Below are positions 38,570-52,300 of a DNA stretch of 64,000 bases, one piece after another. Both the position numbers and the translations under genes were made by a program. The DNA lies in NCBI GenBank assembly GCA_963965975.1, contig OZ014415.1, positions 6,639,001 through 6,703,000 on the forward strand, in the 5' to 3' direction. The notes beneath the pieces are model-generated. The model was given only the letters and a program-made list of their open reading frames with translations. It did not search any database and was not told the origin of the DNA. Source of the DNA: Xestospongia bergquistia. Its lineage: Eukaryota > Porifera > Demospongiae > Haplosclerida > Petrosiidae. Positions within the stretch are counted from its first letter, which is position 1. Each line of letters starts with the position of its first letter.

Positions 38570-39019
38570 TTAATAACAAAAAAGTCAGTGAAAGAGCTCA
38601 TTTGAAGTTAGCAGCACATTCCTGCAGCAGCACATATTTGTAGGCGGATCTTAAAACCATGTGTTGCTGTACTTACATTTATTTCAATGTGCTGCTGCAT
38701 GAAGCCTAACTAATGTCCATCACCACATTACACTGCTGCAACGAAATCTGAATATCAGGCTGCACAGGAGGCCTGTATTTTATGTTTATAACCATCTTTT
38801 AGGACTCACTTCTAGTAAAAAAATGTCAGCAGTAATGGTAAGGTATTACAGTGGTTCTATTTTTAGAGACAATATTAGCAGTCCTTACATTGTCTAACTG
38901 CGAGTGACTGATCAAAGCATTGTGTTTTCTGTGACTTGAAAAAAATGCTTTCAAACAACTTCATACAGAGCTTCTATATTATCTTTAAAATAACAAATAC
39001 CTTAGCTACTCATTACTTT
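38570..39019. promoter_or_regulatory. Copy of the divergent intergenic region (gene C side)
   Basis: Matches 14,286-14,790 upstream of gene A along nearly its whole length, with small indels, including the TTTGTAGGCGG block and the TAACTGCGAGTGACTGATCAA block. It separates gene C from a plus-strand PTP relic, as the other copy separates gene A from plus-strand genes. A shared promoter is inferred from position and conservation only. Confidence 0.35.
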
Positions 39020-41160
39020 GGTCTTTTTTTAGGTGCAGGCTTATGGTAATAAAGTACTTTTTTCCCTGACTAGGCTGCCATGGCATATAGAGGTTATCGC
39101 TATTTTTATCTGGTCTATTATATTAATTCATCCTCTGAAACTCTTTGATCTTCTAAACAGAAGAAAGAAGCTGATACTAAAAGTAAAGAAGACTCAGTTT
39201 ACTATAAGTGAGTGTGTAATGTTGTAAAAGTATTGTATTAATGTCACTATGTATCTGTATTTCTGGATATAAGTACTATAATAAATTATATATAACTATG
39301 TACTTGTTCAATGTACAATAACTAACTTAATTACCTCCATATTGTGTATAATCTGTATTATTCATTTTACTACACATACAGAAACAGAGAGAGAGAGACA
39401 TACAAATTATGGCAGAGTTAAGTCTCAGCAATACCCTATATATTAGATGGTATAATACTCTCACACACTATCCATCATGAGTAGGAAGATGGTGATAATC
39501 ATGAACCCACTGAACTAGAATATCCAGCTCTGGTCTGTTGTGATCTTTATAAAACATTAAATCAGATGATCCTTTTTAAAGCTCCATATCAAATAAACCC
39601 ACAAAGACTGTCATTGATACAAATCAATCTGTTACCTCATCACCTCCAAGATGTGTTGTACGAGGTATCCAGAAAAAAATCCTGGGCTGATGTGATTACA
39701 GCTCCAAGAAGAAGAGTCCATTACATGTCTCTGTTAAGAAGACAGGTACTCTTTCAACGAGTCATAATGGGATACATTACATAAAATTAAAGATGAAGAA
39801 GAGACAACAAATGGACAAATTGAAACATTTGTTTATAAACCTCAAGTTAGAAAAGAAGGTTAATAAAAAAACCTCTTCACAAAGAGACTTGTCATCTCCA
39901 CAAATGGAGGTACCTTCAGATGATAATAAAGTCTTCCATATATGTACACAATAGTGAAGAATTTCAACATTTTGATGACCATCCTATTTTAAGTCAACTA
40001 CAGATATCTGTACCACAAAGACAGTTAGTTGATGAAGATGCAGGACTATATGAAGTACCTGTATTTAATGAACAACAGGAAAAGCCTTCAAAACCTCCTT
40101 GTACAAAAAGAATGAGTGCTCCAGTTGAACCCCAAAAATCTGACATCAGACGATTTTCTTTCACAAGTCAAGATATTGCTACTCCACAAACAACCAAACT
40201 TGAAGAAATGAACAAAAATATTAGATGAAGAAATAGTTTTACTTAAGATCAAAGTCCTAGCTGTCAGTATCCCTCTAACCAGTTGCTAGGATAATCAGCA
40301 ATGTTGGATATGATTCAGACTGTAATAAGATGTTCATGAGATCTGTGAACAAAATACAATACACTCAGGTATTGTTGATCCATATTGAGAGGTAAATAAT
40401 AATATTGTATATCAATATTTGTACATTGAGATTGTTCATTTTAAAGTAGTTGACAAACATATAGTTATTAAGTAATATTAATATTTTGTTCTCTAGTTGA
40501 TAGTAATCAAGTATATTTGTCAGAAATAAATGGAGTTCTTAATTCAGACTACATCATTGTTAATCACATTAAAGTAGATATAGTACATGTTATTATAATA
40601 TATGTAATCTCTTTATATTAGGGTTATGATGATAGTAAGAGATATATAGCTACTCAAGGTAAATGTCTTATATATAATATCTCTTAATATTGATATTATA
40701 TATATTATGTGTATATTGTTTAGGTCCTAAGATGGAGACACACTGTGACTTTTGGAGAATGATATGGGAACAAAACACAGCCACAATTATGTTAACTAAC
40801 TTAGTGGACAATGAAAAGGTATACATTATGTACATGTACACGTACATATATATTGTTTCTGATAGTATTATTTACTGTATATTGCTTCCTTTTCTCACTC
40901 TACATTTCATTTACATTTACTTTCCAATCTCTCTTTAATGCTATTTGTACTGGTCTAGTGAGGGACAGAAACTATAGTAATATTTTCCTACCTCACCATA
41001 TAATCAGTGGTTTTAAAACTATTCTTGGTAAGTTCTTTTTTGTTTTTGTTAGTTTGATCTTTCTCTGTCTCTTTGTCTCTCTCTCTCTCATCACAGGCAA
41101 TATCAGATTATGAATGTACTGTTTTACAATTTCCCTTACAAGAATGTTCCTTCTTTTGAA
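39020..41160 (+). pseudogene. Receptor-type PTP relic (TM, juxtamembrane, partial D1)
   Basis: In order: an exon-like frame 39,033-39,210 with a hydrophobic segment followed by basic residues (IEVIAIFIWSIILIHPLKLF then RRKK), typical of a single membrane pass; juxtamembrane pieces at 39,566-39,784 and 39,920-40,228 (PPCTKRMSAPVE); then PTP D1 exons equivalent to 16,809, 16,934 and 17,038 (40,500-40,580, 40,622-40,658, 40,725-40,818, with [12 protein letters not shown]). The next exon (about 40,930-41,030) has lost its KCYQYWP start, and the WPD-loop exon is cut after about 50 bases (41,097-41,150). The catalytic loop is absent. It shows that the ancestral PTP was probably a membrane receptor. 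Confidence 0.65.
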
Positions 41161-41584
41161 TGCCTGGATTTTATAAGCACATTGCATATACAGATCATCA
41201 TCATTATTATTGAGAATACTCTTTATTATTATTTCTATTACTGTATTGAAATATTAATATTAGTTTTTGTTATTATTATTAAACGTTAATAATACAACTA
41301 TAGTTTATTAAAGGGATGTAATTTAAACAACAGGAGTAATAATGGTATATATACTGACACTAAATATTAATTTGTATGATATATATATTTACAATGTGAT
41401 ATTTCCATCTGTATTCTGGAAGCTTTGTACATTTCCTTATGCAGCTGGTTATAGTCTGAGATGATGATACTATGAATAGACTTTGCAGCTACACCTGGAC
41501 CTTGGAAAACACTTTATCATATGCCCTATATATTACATATTAAGGTTGCTATGTCATGGTCATCAATTCATCTCTATCCACCAC
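41161..41584. other. Gap with part of a duplicated 3' flank
   Basis: AT-rich. 41,470-41,584 resembles 42,945-43,060, the sequence downstream of gene D, so it belongs to a duplicated 3' end. No gene seen. Confidence 0.5.
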
Positions 41585-42935
41585 CTAATCCTGTTGAGAA
41601 GGATGCTGTTCTAACTGATCAATATCTTTGTTGAACATGCTCTGTTTGTTGAAGATAATTTTGTTGACATTGATCTCTAGCTTGTCTTGTCTCTTGACCT
41701 CATCTTTATCATAGTTATCTTTCTCTTTGTAATAAGCAAAATGTTCATCTTCTTTCAGCCAATTCCTTATCTTCTCTCCAAGATCTAAATTCTTACCAAA
41801 AATGACACTTTCCACAGATTCTATTATAGTATTCCAGGTAACAGGAGAACACTGTGTTTGTATCCATCGTCTTATAATTTTGTCTAAATTTACAATATCA
41901 TCATCACTACTCTTCAATCCTTTCACAAATCCATCATTAACATCAAGTGCAAGGGCTAGCTTTTTAATGCATTTTGAGCTAAGAGCTCCACAACATGTCT
42001 CTTGTCAGGTCTCTTGTTGAGAAGTTTGTTAACGGTAATAGAGAACATAATTAAACATTTCATAGTCAAATCAATTAGAACTACTCTGGACTACATTTTT
42101 ATATCTGTGAAAATTTTAAGGTATGAATAAATTCAAAATTTAATCACGTTGAATACTGATTGCAATGATAATATAGTTAATCACACTTTTTAATAGAGAC
42201 GAAGGTGTGTAATTAAACTATTGATATTATTATACCCATAGCAACAATACAATTACATAATCAACTTACTTTTAGCATTTTCTAATCCTCTTACAGATTG
42301 TCTTGTAACGGTACCTATAAAAAAAAGAAATTAATGACATGTAATTAATTGTCTATTTTAAATTATATGACAATGTTATCACCACATACCTGATGTTGAC
42401 TGTGAAGATATAGCTGATTGTTCTTTGTAAGCAATTGATGGACCTACATAAAAAGAAGTATAAAATTAAATCACACCCTGCTTACTTATATGTGGAAAAA
42501 AATTAGTATTCAATACATTATTATGCCAGATCATTAGACTTACTGTGAGTATATGTTCTATAAAGGACTATTTTAGGTTGACTATTATCAGCAGTAGTGA
42601 CTTCGATCCCTTCAATGCTAAGAGGATATTGCAGCTGTTCCTTAAAATTACTACATTCAACTATTAATATAGGAATATAGGGAGGATTGGCACTCTTAGA
42701 AGCATGAAAGTCATCAAAATCATTCTTGTTAATCTATAGATCAAAATAAATCATTAATACTATAATATTGTGCTGTTTAGTTCATAGCTGCTCTAATTTG
42801 ATGACAAGATGTCTATATAACATTATAATATATCACTTACCACAGGAGGCATGTGTAAAGGCTCAACTCTCCAACCTTTTATGATAACCTCATTACCAGG
42901 GAATCCTGTTAACTTAACTATCCTTTTTTCACCAT
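41585..42935 (-). pseudogene. Broken duplicate of the family 3' end (UPA-like plus Death)
   Basis: Minus-strand exons without a 5' part. 42,841-42,935 is the end of a type-1 UPA exon (GFPGNE, GWRVEPLHMPPV). 42,545-42,733 is the next UPA-like exon. Two short linkers follow at about 42,390-42,445 and 42,280-42,315 (VTRQSVRGLENA). The last exon, 41,585 to about 42,035, is a Death domain nearly identical to gene D's. That exon lacks about seven bases near 41,965 and is shifted out of frame. Upstream of 42,935 the sequence switches to a second copy of gene D's 3' flank. It mixes type-1 UPA exons with the Death terminus, a combination no intact gene here has. Confidence 0.65.
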
Positions 42936-43319
42936 GGAGAGACTTGGCAGCCACACCTAGACCTTGGAAGACACTTTATCATACGATCTATTACATAATT
43001 AAGGTTCCTGTGTCATGGTCACCTCCTCTCTACCCACCACCGAATCCTATTGAGAATGAAACTGTTCTATCTTGTTGAGCATGCTGTTTGTTGAAGTTAC
43101 TAAAAAAGACTAAGATTATTGTGAAGACATTGATCTTTAGCTTTTCCAGTCTCTTCTATCTCATCTTGAGACTGTTATTACTTATAAAGTGGTCAAGGAG
43201 TCAAAAATGTAAAGTTTAAAAATCTTTTTTGGCAACATTAGAAAAAATTTCACTACAGATTATAATAGTGTCTTAAAACATAGTGTAAGATATATAGTGT
43301 TAAGGTTTCAAACAATTAG

Positions 43320-46300
43320 TTAGTTATCTTTCTCTTTGTAATATATAAAATGCTCATCTTCTTTTAGCCAATTCCTTATCTTCTCTCCAAGTTCTAAATT
43401 CTTACCAAAAATGACACTTTCCACAGCCTCAATTATAGTATTCCAGGTGACGGGAGAACACTGTGTTTGTATCCATCGTCTTATAATTTTGTCTAAATTT
43501 ACAATATCATCATCACTACTCTTCAGTCCTCCCACAAATCCATCATCAACATCAAGTGCAAGGGCTAGCTTTTTATATTCATTTGCATTTTCAGCTAAGA
43601 GCTCCACAACATGTCTCTTGTCAGGTTTTTTGTTGAGTATTTTATTAATATCATTTCCTATAATAGAGAACACAATTACACACATCATAATGTAAGAGTA
43701 TAAATTTTCATAGGGGATTTAATTTTGCTGTATTTGTTGCTCATTGCTTTATCATGAAATTTAACTTTTATTCCACCCACGCATAATCACGCAAGGGGAT
43801 CGTGTTGGCTACTTCTTTCTCTTTTACACACTGAGGTACTTCTGCATCAACTACCTCCCAGATTTTCTTGCATATATGGCACCCTCTCACCATGGATTCA
43901 TAGGAATAACTAGCCATACTTTGCAAAAATTACGCTTGTGTTCACAACACGTGTCTGATACCACACCCATTAATTAATGCTTCACACCCACTAAACACGA
44001 AAGTTAATACCCACGAAATTTAAATAAAAAAGCAAAATTTAAAAAACACAAAAATTTAAACCCTCGAAAATTTATACCCTTACGGTAGTCAAATCAATTT
44101 GAAATACTCTGGGCTACATTTCATTGGTGTGAAAATGTTAAGGTATGAATAAATTTAACCATATTGAATACCTTCAGCATTTTCTAATCCTCTTACAGAT
44201 TGTCTTGTAACAGTAGCTATAAAAAATAAAGAAATTAATGACATTTAGTTGATTGTCATCCTTACCAACAGATCGGACAATGCAGATCTCTGGAATCAGG
44301 GTTTCTCTTTCTTTAACAACATTTACTTTGATACCATTTAAAGTGATACGATATTGAAGTACTGGGACAGTAGTATCACTGGGAGTAGCAGACACTGTCA
44401 TAAAACAGGAAGGAAACTGAGGAGGACTTCGATCATATAACATATCTACATCAACTTGACTAATCTATGTTATGAGATAACAATGGTATGTAGTTATTAA
44501 AACATTGTTATATACCCTAGTAGGATAGGAATGTGGATAAATATTCCATCCTTGAGGAAAAGGATGATCTTCTCTAATAACTAATTCAATATATCCATTC
44601 TCCTCTTGAAACTTGAAGTATATATGGACATCTTTTTCAGCACTTGGAAGTGAAGTGTGAATATACTGTATACAATTAGAACAAATCTCATAGTCACTCA
44701 GTACTACAGAACTCTTACCTTTAAAAGAGCATCAAGATGTAGTGAAACAAAAAATCTCATCAACCATTGAGTTTGACGTTTTACTTCATACACTACTTGA
44801 CCAACATACAGATTGACTGGAGAGCATCTTAAAGAAGACTCATCTAATGATATATTAATATGATAACCATCACAATTTGTTATTAAATAAACCTTTGTTC
44901 CTCATAGAAAATGGTTCATCTGAGGCATCCACAAAAAGAGATTCATCATCAGATGACGAAGACTGTGACAGAGGAGGACTAGTACTACCACTATGTACAA
45001 TAACACCTTCAAACTGGGGAGCAGTACCATCTTCATCAGCTTCATAACCTAATAGCCATCTTATTGGTCTCAAGACAGCTTTAACAATTGCTTTTAAAGA
45101 GAACTGAGTAGGAATACTGCCATATTGCTCTCCAGGATAGAACTGTCCTCCTTGTTCCAATTTAAACTTGTATGGTAGTACAGGTTGATATAGATCAGCT
45201 GTAACAAAACTGAGATAACTAGTGTGTTCTTGTGTCTCTAAAGATACACAATGTTGAATGGATAACTGGACAGGTTGAAGGAGGGCTCTGGAAACAGAAA
45301 TGGAGTAAACAGCACTGACCAGTGATGTACCAGAGGGAAACTCGAACTTTCCCCCTACAATTGCTGCAATAGATACTTCACATATTTCACCAGCAGGCAT
45401 CGTTCCATGAGGTATATTAATCCTCAAACCATACTCCTCCCAATTTAATAACTGAGTGTGTTCTCCTTGTATATAAAATAGTATTTTACCAGCTATATGA
45501 CCACCAGTACCATCAATATACTCTAGTTGATCTAGTATATATGATATATCAATATGACAATATAATAGATAATATTATTGACATACCAAGAGAAGGAACA
45601 AGATAGTTGAACTGACATTCTACATCTTTGGTAGTCACTGTACCACCTATATCAGTGGATATAATAGATACTTGTGTGTTGTCTTTTCCTTTTTCTTGAA
45701 TTGATAAACGAGCTTCTTTTAACTCTTGTAAACCTAAAAATGTTATAGACAGCAATATATAGTGATGTTCTGTAATGGTTTTATAAATTGTTTAAGTAAT
45801 ATAGTAATGAAAATTTCATTGTAACAAAATGCCTTCTAAATATAAATATTTTGTACAAAATTACTTTTACAATGAATAAGAAATGAATAATTATAATGAT
45901 GAATATTGTTATAATAGAGATCATTACAATAGTTGAGTAGCTACTTTCTGAGAGAAGTTATTCTCTATATTACATGTAACAATTAAATTATTAAAAGCTA
46001 TAGTATAGCTTATAGCTTTATAAGTATATAGCTTTATTTCTTATCATTGAAGTTAGCCATGTGAAAAGGTTTGATGAAATGAAATCCCATGTTAAATGTT
46101 TTTCATAGGTAGAACAAAATATAAACTTTTTGATGTGAACATTATAATATAACATGGCTTCTATAGACTACAATATCTTCTAGATTTACAGATTTTGTAA
46201 GATACAAATTACATAGTCTTACCAGGAATGACATGTTTCATTTTAGGATGACACAAAGCGTGTTCAAGTTGTGTCAATGTACCTCCTGTTAGAGACCATT

Positions 46301-49300
46301 CCTCTAACAAGTACTTCATTTGTTCTATAGGATCTCCTTTACTTCTGATATCAGTCAGTATAGATTGATCTATATTAAGTTGTAGACCCAGTTGTTCCCA
46401 ATACTCTTGTACTGGTTGTAGAACAACAGCCAGTTTGGGAAGATAACTGACAACATCTGATGTGATATGTAAAATAAAGTAATTAACTGTTAATTACAAT
46501 AATAACTAGTACCTGTAGTCTTTTGAGAACTCCTGAGTGAGAGTAGTTGATGACTGGTTACCTTGAGTTGTTGTAGTGTATCTTCCTTCTCTTTTAAGAC
46601 AGTAAGTAGTCTATGATTTAGTTGAACTATATAGCTATCCTTTTGTTGTACTAGATCATGTAGTTGTTGTAAGTTATGATGATCACTGGTAGTTGAGACT
46701 ATAATATAATGAAATGATTGAATTAACACAATAACATTATTCATCCATCAATACGTCAATACATCTATCCATTCATCCATACACTATCCATGTATCTATC
46801 CATTGACCCTATATACATACATGTACATACATACACATGTACACTCACTCTGTTGATTAGATTGTTCTAGTTGTTTTTGTAGTGTTGTTATGATCTCATC
46901 CTTCTTTTGAAGTTCAGTTATATAGTTGTCCTTCTCTTGTACTATAGTGAAGTAAGTAACAACACTTAATGAAATATAGTTTGTTTGTTCAATACATGAA
47001 CAGATACATTAATTTTATCCTTAGTATTGTTCATTAATTTATTTAATCATTCATCCATTACTTCATTCATTTATCAATTCTTTCATTATATCCATTGACC
47101 CTATATACATACATGTACATACATACACATGTACACTCACTCTGTTGATTAGATTGTTCTAGTTGTTTCTGTAGTGTTGTTATGATCTCGTCCTTCTTTT
47201 GAAGTTCAGTTATATAGTTGTCCTTCTCTTGTACTATAGTAAAGTAAGTAACAACACTTAATGAAATATAGTTTGTTTGTTCAATACATGAACAGATACA
47301 TTAATTAACTATCCTTAGTATTGTCCATTAATTTATTTAATCATCCATCCATTACTTCATCTATTTATCCATCCTTTCATTCCATGTATCTTTCTGTCAG
47401 ACTGTCCATCCATCCTTTCATTTATCTGCACACTTTTCATTAGTCCATATACCCATTGATAAAGTAATTAACTGTTACTTACAATAATAACTAGTACCTG
47501 TAGTCTTTTGAGAACTCCTGAGTGAGAGTAGTTGATGACTGGTTTCCTTGAGTTGTTGTAGTGTATCTTCCTTCTCTTTTAAGACAGTAAGTAGTCTATG
47601 ATTTAGTTGAGCTATATAGCTATCCTTTTGTTGTACTAGATCATGTAGTTGTTGTAAGGTATGATGAAATAATTGAATTAATACAATAACAACATTCATC
47701 CATTAATCTGTCAATACATCAGTCCATTTATTCATACACTATCCATGTATCTATCCATTGACCCTATATACATACATGTACATACATACATATGTATACT
47801 TACTCTGTTGATTAGATTGTTCTAGTTGTTTCTGTAGTGTTGTTATGATCTCGTCCTTCTTTTGAAGTTCAGTTATATAGTTGTCCTTCTCTTGTACTAT
47901 AGTAAAGTAAGTAACAACACTTAATGAAATATAGTTTGTTTGTTCAATACATGAACAGATACATTAATTAACTATCCTTAGTATTGTCCATTAATTTATT
48001 TAATCATCCATCCATTACTTCATCTATTTATCCATCCTTTCATTCCATGTATCTTTCTGTCAGACTGTCCATCCATCCTTTCATTTATCTGCACACTTTT
48101 CATTAGTCCATATACCCATTGATAAAGTAATTAACTGTTACTTACAATAATAACTAGTACCTGTAGTCTTTTGAGAACTCCTGAGTGAGAGTAGTTGATG
48201 ACTGGTTTCCTTGAGTTGTTGTAGTGTATCTTCCTTCTCTTTTAAGACAGTAAGTAGTCTATGATTTAGTTGAGCTATATAGCTATCCTTTTGTTGTACT
48301 AGATCATGTAGTTGTTGTAAGGTATGATGAAATAATTGAATTAATACAATAACAACATTCATCCATTAATCTGTCAATACATCAGTCCATTTATTCATAC
48401 ACTATCCATGTATCTATCCATTGACCCTATATACATACATGTATATACATACATATGTACACTTACTCTGTTGATTAGATTGTTCTAGTTGTTTTTGTAG
48501 TGTTGTTATGATCTCATCCTTCTTTTGAAGTTCAGTTATATAGTTGTCCTTCTCTTGTACTATAGTAAAGTAAGTAACAACACTTAATGAAATATAGTTT
48601 GTTTGTTCAATACATGAACAGATACATTAATTAACTATCCTTAGTATTGTCCATTAATTTATTTAATCATCCATCCATTACTTCATCTATTTATCCATCC
48701 TTTCATTCCATGTATCTTTCTGTCAGACTGTCCATCCATCCTTTCATTTATCTGCACACTTTTCATCATGTATCTATCCATTGACCCTATATACATACAT
48801 GTACATACATACATATGTATACTTACTCTGTTGATTAGATTGTTCTAGTTGTTTTTGTAGTGTTGTTATGATCTCATCCTTCTTTTGAAGTTCAGTTATA
48901 TAGTTGTCCTTCTCTTGTACTATAGTAAAGTAAGTAACAACACTTAATGAAATATAGTTTGTTTGTTCAATACATGAACAGATACATTAATTAACTATCC
49001 TTAGTATTGTCCATTAATTTATTTAATCATCCATCCATTACTTCATCTATTTATCCATCCTTTCATTCCATGTATCTTTCTGTCAGACTGTCCATCCATC
49101 CTTTCATTTATCTGCACACTTTTCATCATGTATCTATCCATTGACCCTATATACATACATGTACATACATACATATGTACACTTACTCTGTTGATTAGAT
49201 TGTTCTAGTTGTTTTTGTAGTATTGTTATGATCTCATCCTTCTTTTGAAGTTCAGTTATATAGTTGTCCTTCTCTTGTACTATAGTGAAGTAAGTAACAA

Positions 49301-52300
49301 CACTTAATGAAATATAGTTTGTTTGTTCAATACATGAACAGATACATTAATTAACTATCCTTTGTATTGTCCATTTATTTATTTAATCATCCATCCATTA
49401 CTTCATCTATTTATCCATCCTTTCATTCCATGTATCTTTCTGTCAGACTGTCCATCCATCCTTTCATTTATCTGCACACTTTTCATCATGTATCTATCCA
49501 TTGACCCTATATACATACATGTACATACATACATATGTACACTTACTCTGTTGATTAGATTGTTCTAGTTGTTTTTGTAGTGTTGTTATGATCTCATCCT
49601 TCTTTTGAAGTTCAGTTATATAGTTGTCCTTCTCTTGTACTATAGTAAAGTAAGTAACAACACTTAATGAAATATAGTTTGTTTGTTCAATACATGAACA
49701 GATACATTAATTAACTATCCTTAGTATTGTCCATTAATTTATTTAATCATCCATCCATTACTTCATCTATTTATCCATCCTTTCATTCCATGTATCTTTC
49801 TGTCAGACTGTCCATCCATCCTTTCATTTATCTGCACACTTTTCATCATGTATCTATCCATTGACCCTATATACATACATGTACATACATACATATGTAT
49901 ACTTACTCTGTTGATTAGATTGTTCTAGTTGTTTTTGTAGTGTTGTTATGATCTCATCCTTCTTTTGAAGTTCAGTTATATAGTTGTCCTTCTCTTGTAC
50001 TATAGTAAAGTAAGTAACAACACTTAATGAAATATAGTTTGTTTGTTCAATACATGAACAGATACATTAATTAACTATCCTTAGTATTGTCCATTAATTT
50101 ATTTAATCATCCATCCATTACTTCATCTATTTATCCATCCTTTCATTCCATGTATCTTTCTGTCAGACTGTCCATCCATCCTTTCATTTATCTGCACACT
50201 TTTCATCATGTATCTATCCATTGACCCTATATACATACATGTACATACATACATATGTATACTTACTCTGTTGATTAGATTGTTCTAGTTGTTTTTGTAG
50301 TGTTGTTATGATCTCATCCTTCTTTTGAAGTTCAGTTATATAGTTGTCCTTCTCTTGTACTATAGTAAAGTAAGTAACAACACTTAATGAAATATAGTTT
50401 GTTTGTTCAATACATGAACAGATACATTAATTAACTATCCTTAGTATTGTCCATTAATTTATTTAATCATCCATCCATTACTTCATCTATTTATCCATCC
50501 TTTCATTCCATGTATCTTTCTGTCAGACTGTCCATCCATCCTTTCATTTATCTGCACACTTTTCATCATGTATCTATCCATTGACCCTATATACATACAT
50601 GTACATACATACATATGTATACTTACTCTGTTGATTAGATTGTTCTAGTTGTTTTTGTAGTGTTGTTATGATCTCATCCTTCTTTTGAAGTTCAGTTATA
50701 TAGTTGTCCTTCTCTTGTACTATAGTAAAGTAAGTAACAACACTTAATGAAATATAGTTTGTTTGTTCAATACATGAACAGATACATTAATTAACTATCC
50801 TTAGTATTGTCCATTAATTTATTTAATCATCCATCCATTACTTCATCTATTTATCCATCCTTTCATTCCATGTATCTTTCTGTCAGACTGTCCATCCATC
50901 CTTTCATTTATCTGCACACTTTTCATCATGTATCTATCCATTGACCCTATATACATACATGTACATACATACATATGTATACTTACTCTGTTGATTAGAT
51001 TGTTCTAGTTGTTTTTGTAGTGTTGTTATGATCTCATCCTTCTTTTGAAGTTCAGTTATATAGTTGTCCTTCTCTTGTACTATAGTAAAGTAAGTAACAA
51101 CACTTAATGAAATATAGTTTGTTTGTTCAATACATGAACAGGTACATTAATTAACTATCCTTTGTATTGTCCATTAATTTATTTAATCATCCATCCATTA
51201 CTTCATCTATTTATCCATCCTTTCATTCCATGTATCTTTCTGTCAGACTGTCCATCCATCCTTTCATTTATCTGCACACTTTTCATCATGTATCTATCCA
51301 TTGACCCTATATACATACATGTACATACATACATATGTATACTTACTCTGTTGATTAGATTGTTCTAGTTGTTTTTGTAGTGTTGTTATGATCTCATCCT
51401 TCTTTTGAAGTTCAGTTATATAGTTGTCCTTCTCTTGTACTATAGTAAAGTAAGTAACAACACTTAATGAAATATAGTTTGTTTGTTCAATACATGAACA
51501 GATACATTAATTAACTATCCTTAGTATTGTCCATTAATTTATTTAATCATCCATCCATTACTTCATCTATTTATCCATCCTTTCATTCCATGTATCTTTC
51601 TGTCAGACTGTCCATCCATCCTTTCATTTATCTGCACACTTTTCATCATGTATCTATCCATTGACCCTATATACATACATGTACATACATACATATGTAT
51701 ACTTACTCTGTTGATTAGATTGTTCTAGTTGTTTTTGTAGTGTTGTTATGATCTCATCCTTCTTTTGAAGTTCAGTTATATAGTTGTCCTTCTCTTGTAC
51801 TATAGTAAAGTAAGTAACAACACTTAATGAAATATAGTTTGTTTGTTCAATACATGAACAGGTACATTAATTAACTATCCTTTGTATTGTCCATTAATTT
51901 ATTTAATCATCCATCCATTACTTCATCTATTTATCCATCCTTTCATTCCATGTATCTTTCTGTCAGACTGTCCATCCATCCTTTTGATTATCTGCCCATC
52001 CTTTTATTAGTCCGTTATATCCATTTATCTATCCACCCTACCTTGTTGAGATTCAATGTCTAATAGTCTCTCTTGAAGACTCTTTATGTCTTCCTGTGCT
52101 ACTAATAGATCCTTACGATAGTTAGATTGAAGTTCTTTCTCTTGTGAGCTTTCTTCCTTCTCATCTTTTTCTGAATTCTTCTGAGGTCTGGTGTTATCAT
52201 AGACTGACTTGATAACACTTAGTGCATTAGAGTCTAATACAAACCCTACTGACCATTGACCATCATTGAGGACTATATGAGAGAACACAACAGTACTAAT

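Noticed and set aside
43411..43695. Plus-strand frame over the terminal exon of gene D, recurring at 41,802
   Set aside because: Antisense to the Death domain exon; both copies follow the duplicated exon.
49362..51368. Plus-strand frames rich in CPFIYLIIHPLLH in the 360-bp units
   Set aside because: They arise from degenerate ATCC repeats in intron sequence and are present only because the unit is repeated.
48407..51990. Regularly spaced repeats that could suggest a CRISPR array or plain satellite
   Set aside because: The period is 360 bp, each unit contains the same exon with splice sites, and the spacer is also identical; this is an intragenic exon duplication in a eukaryote.
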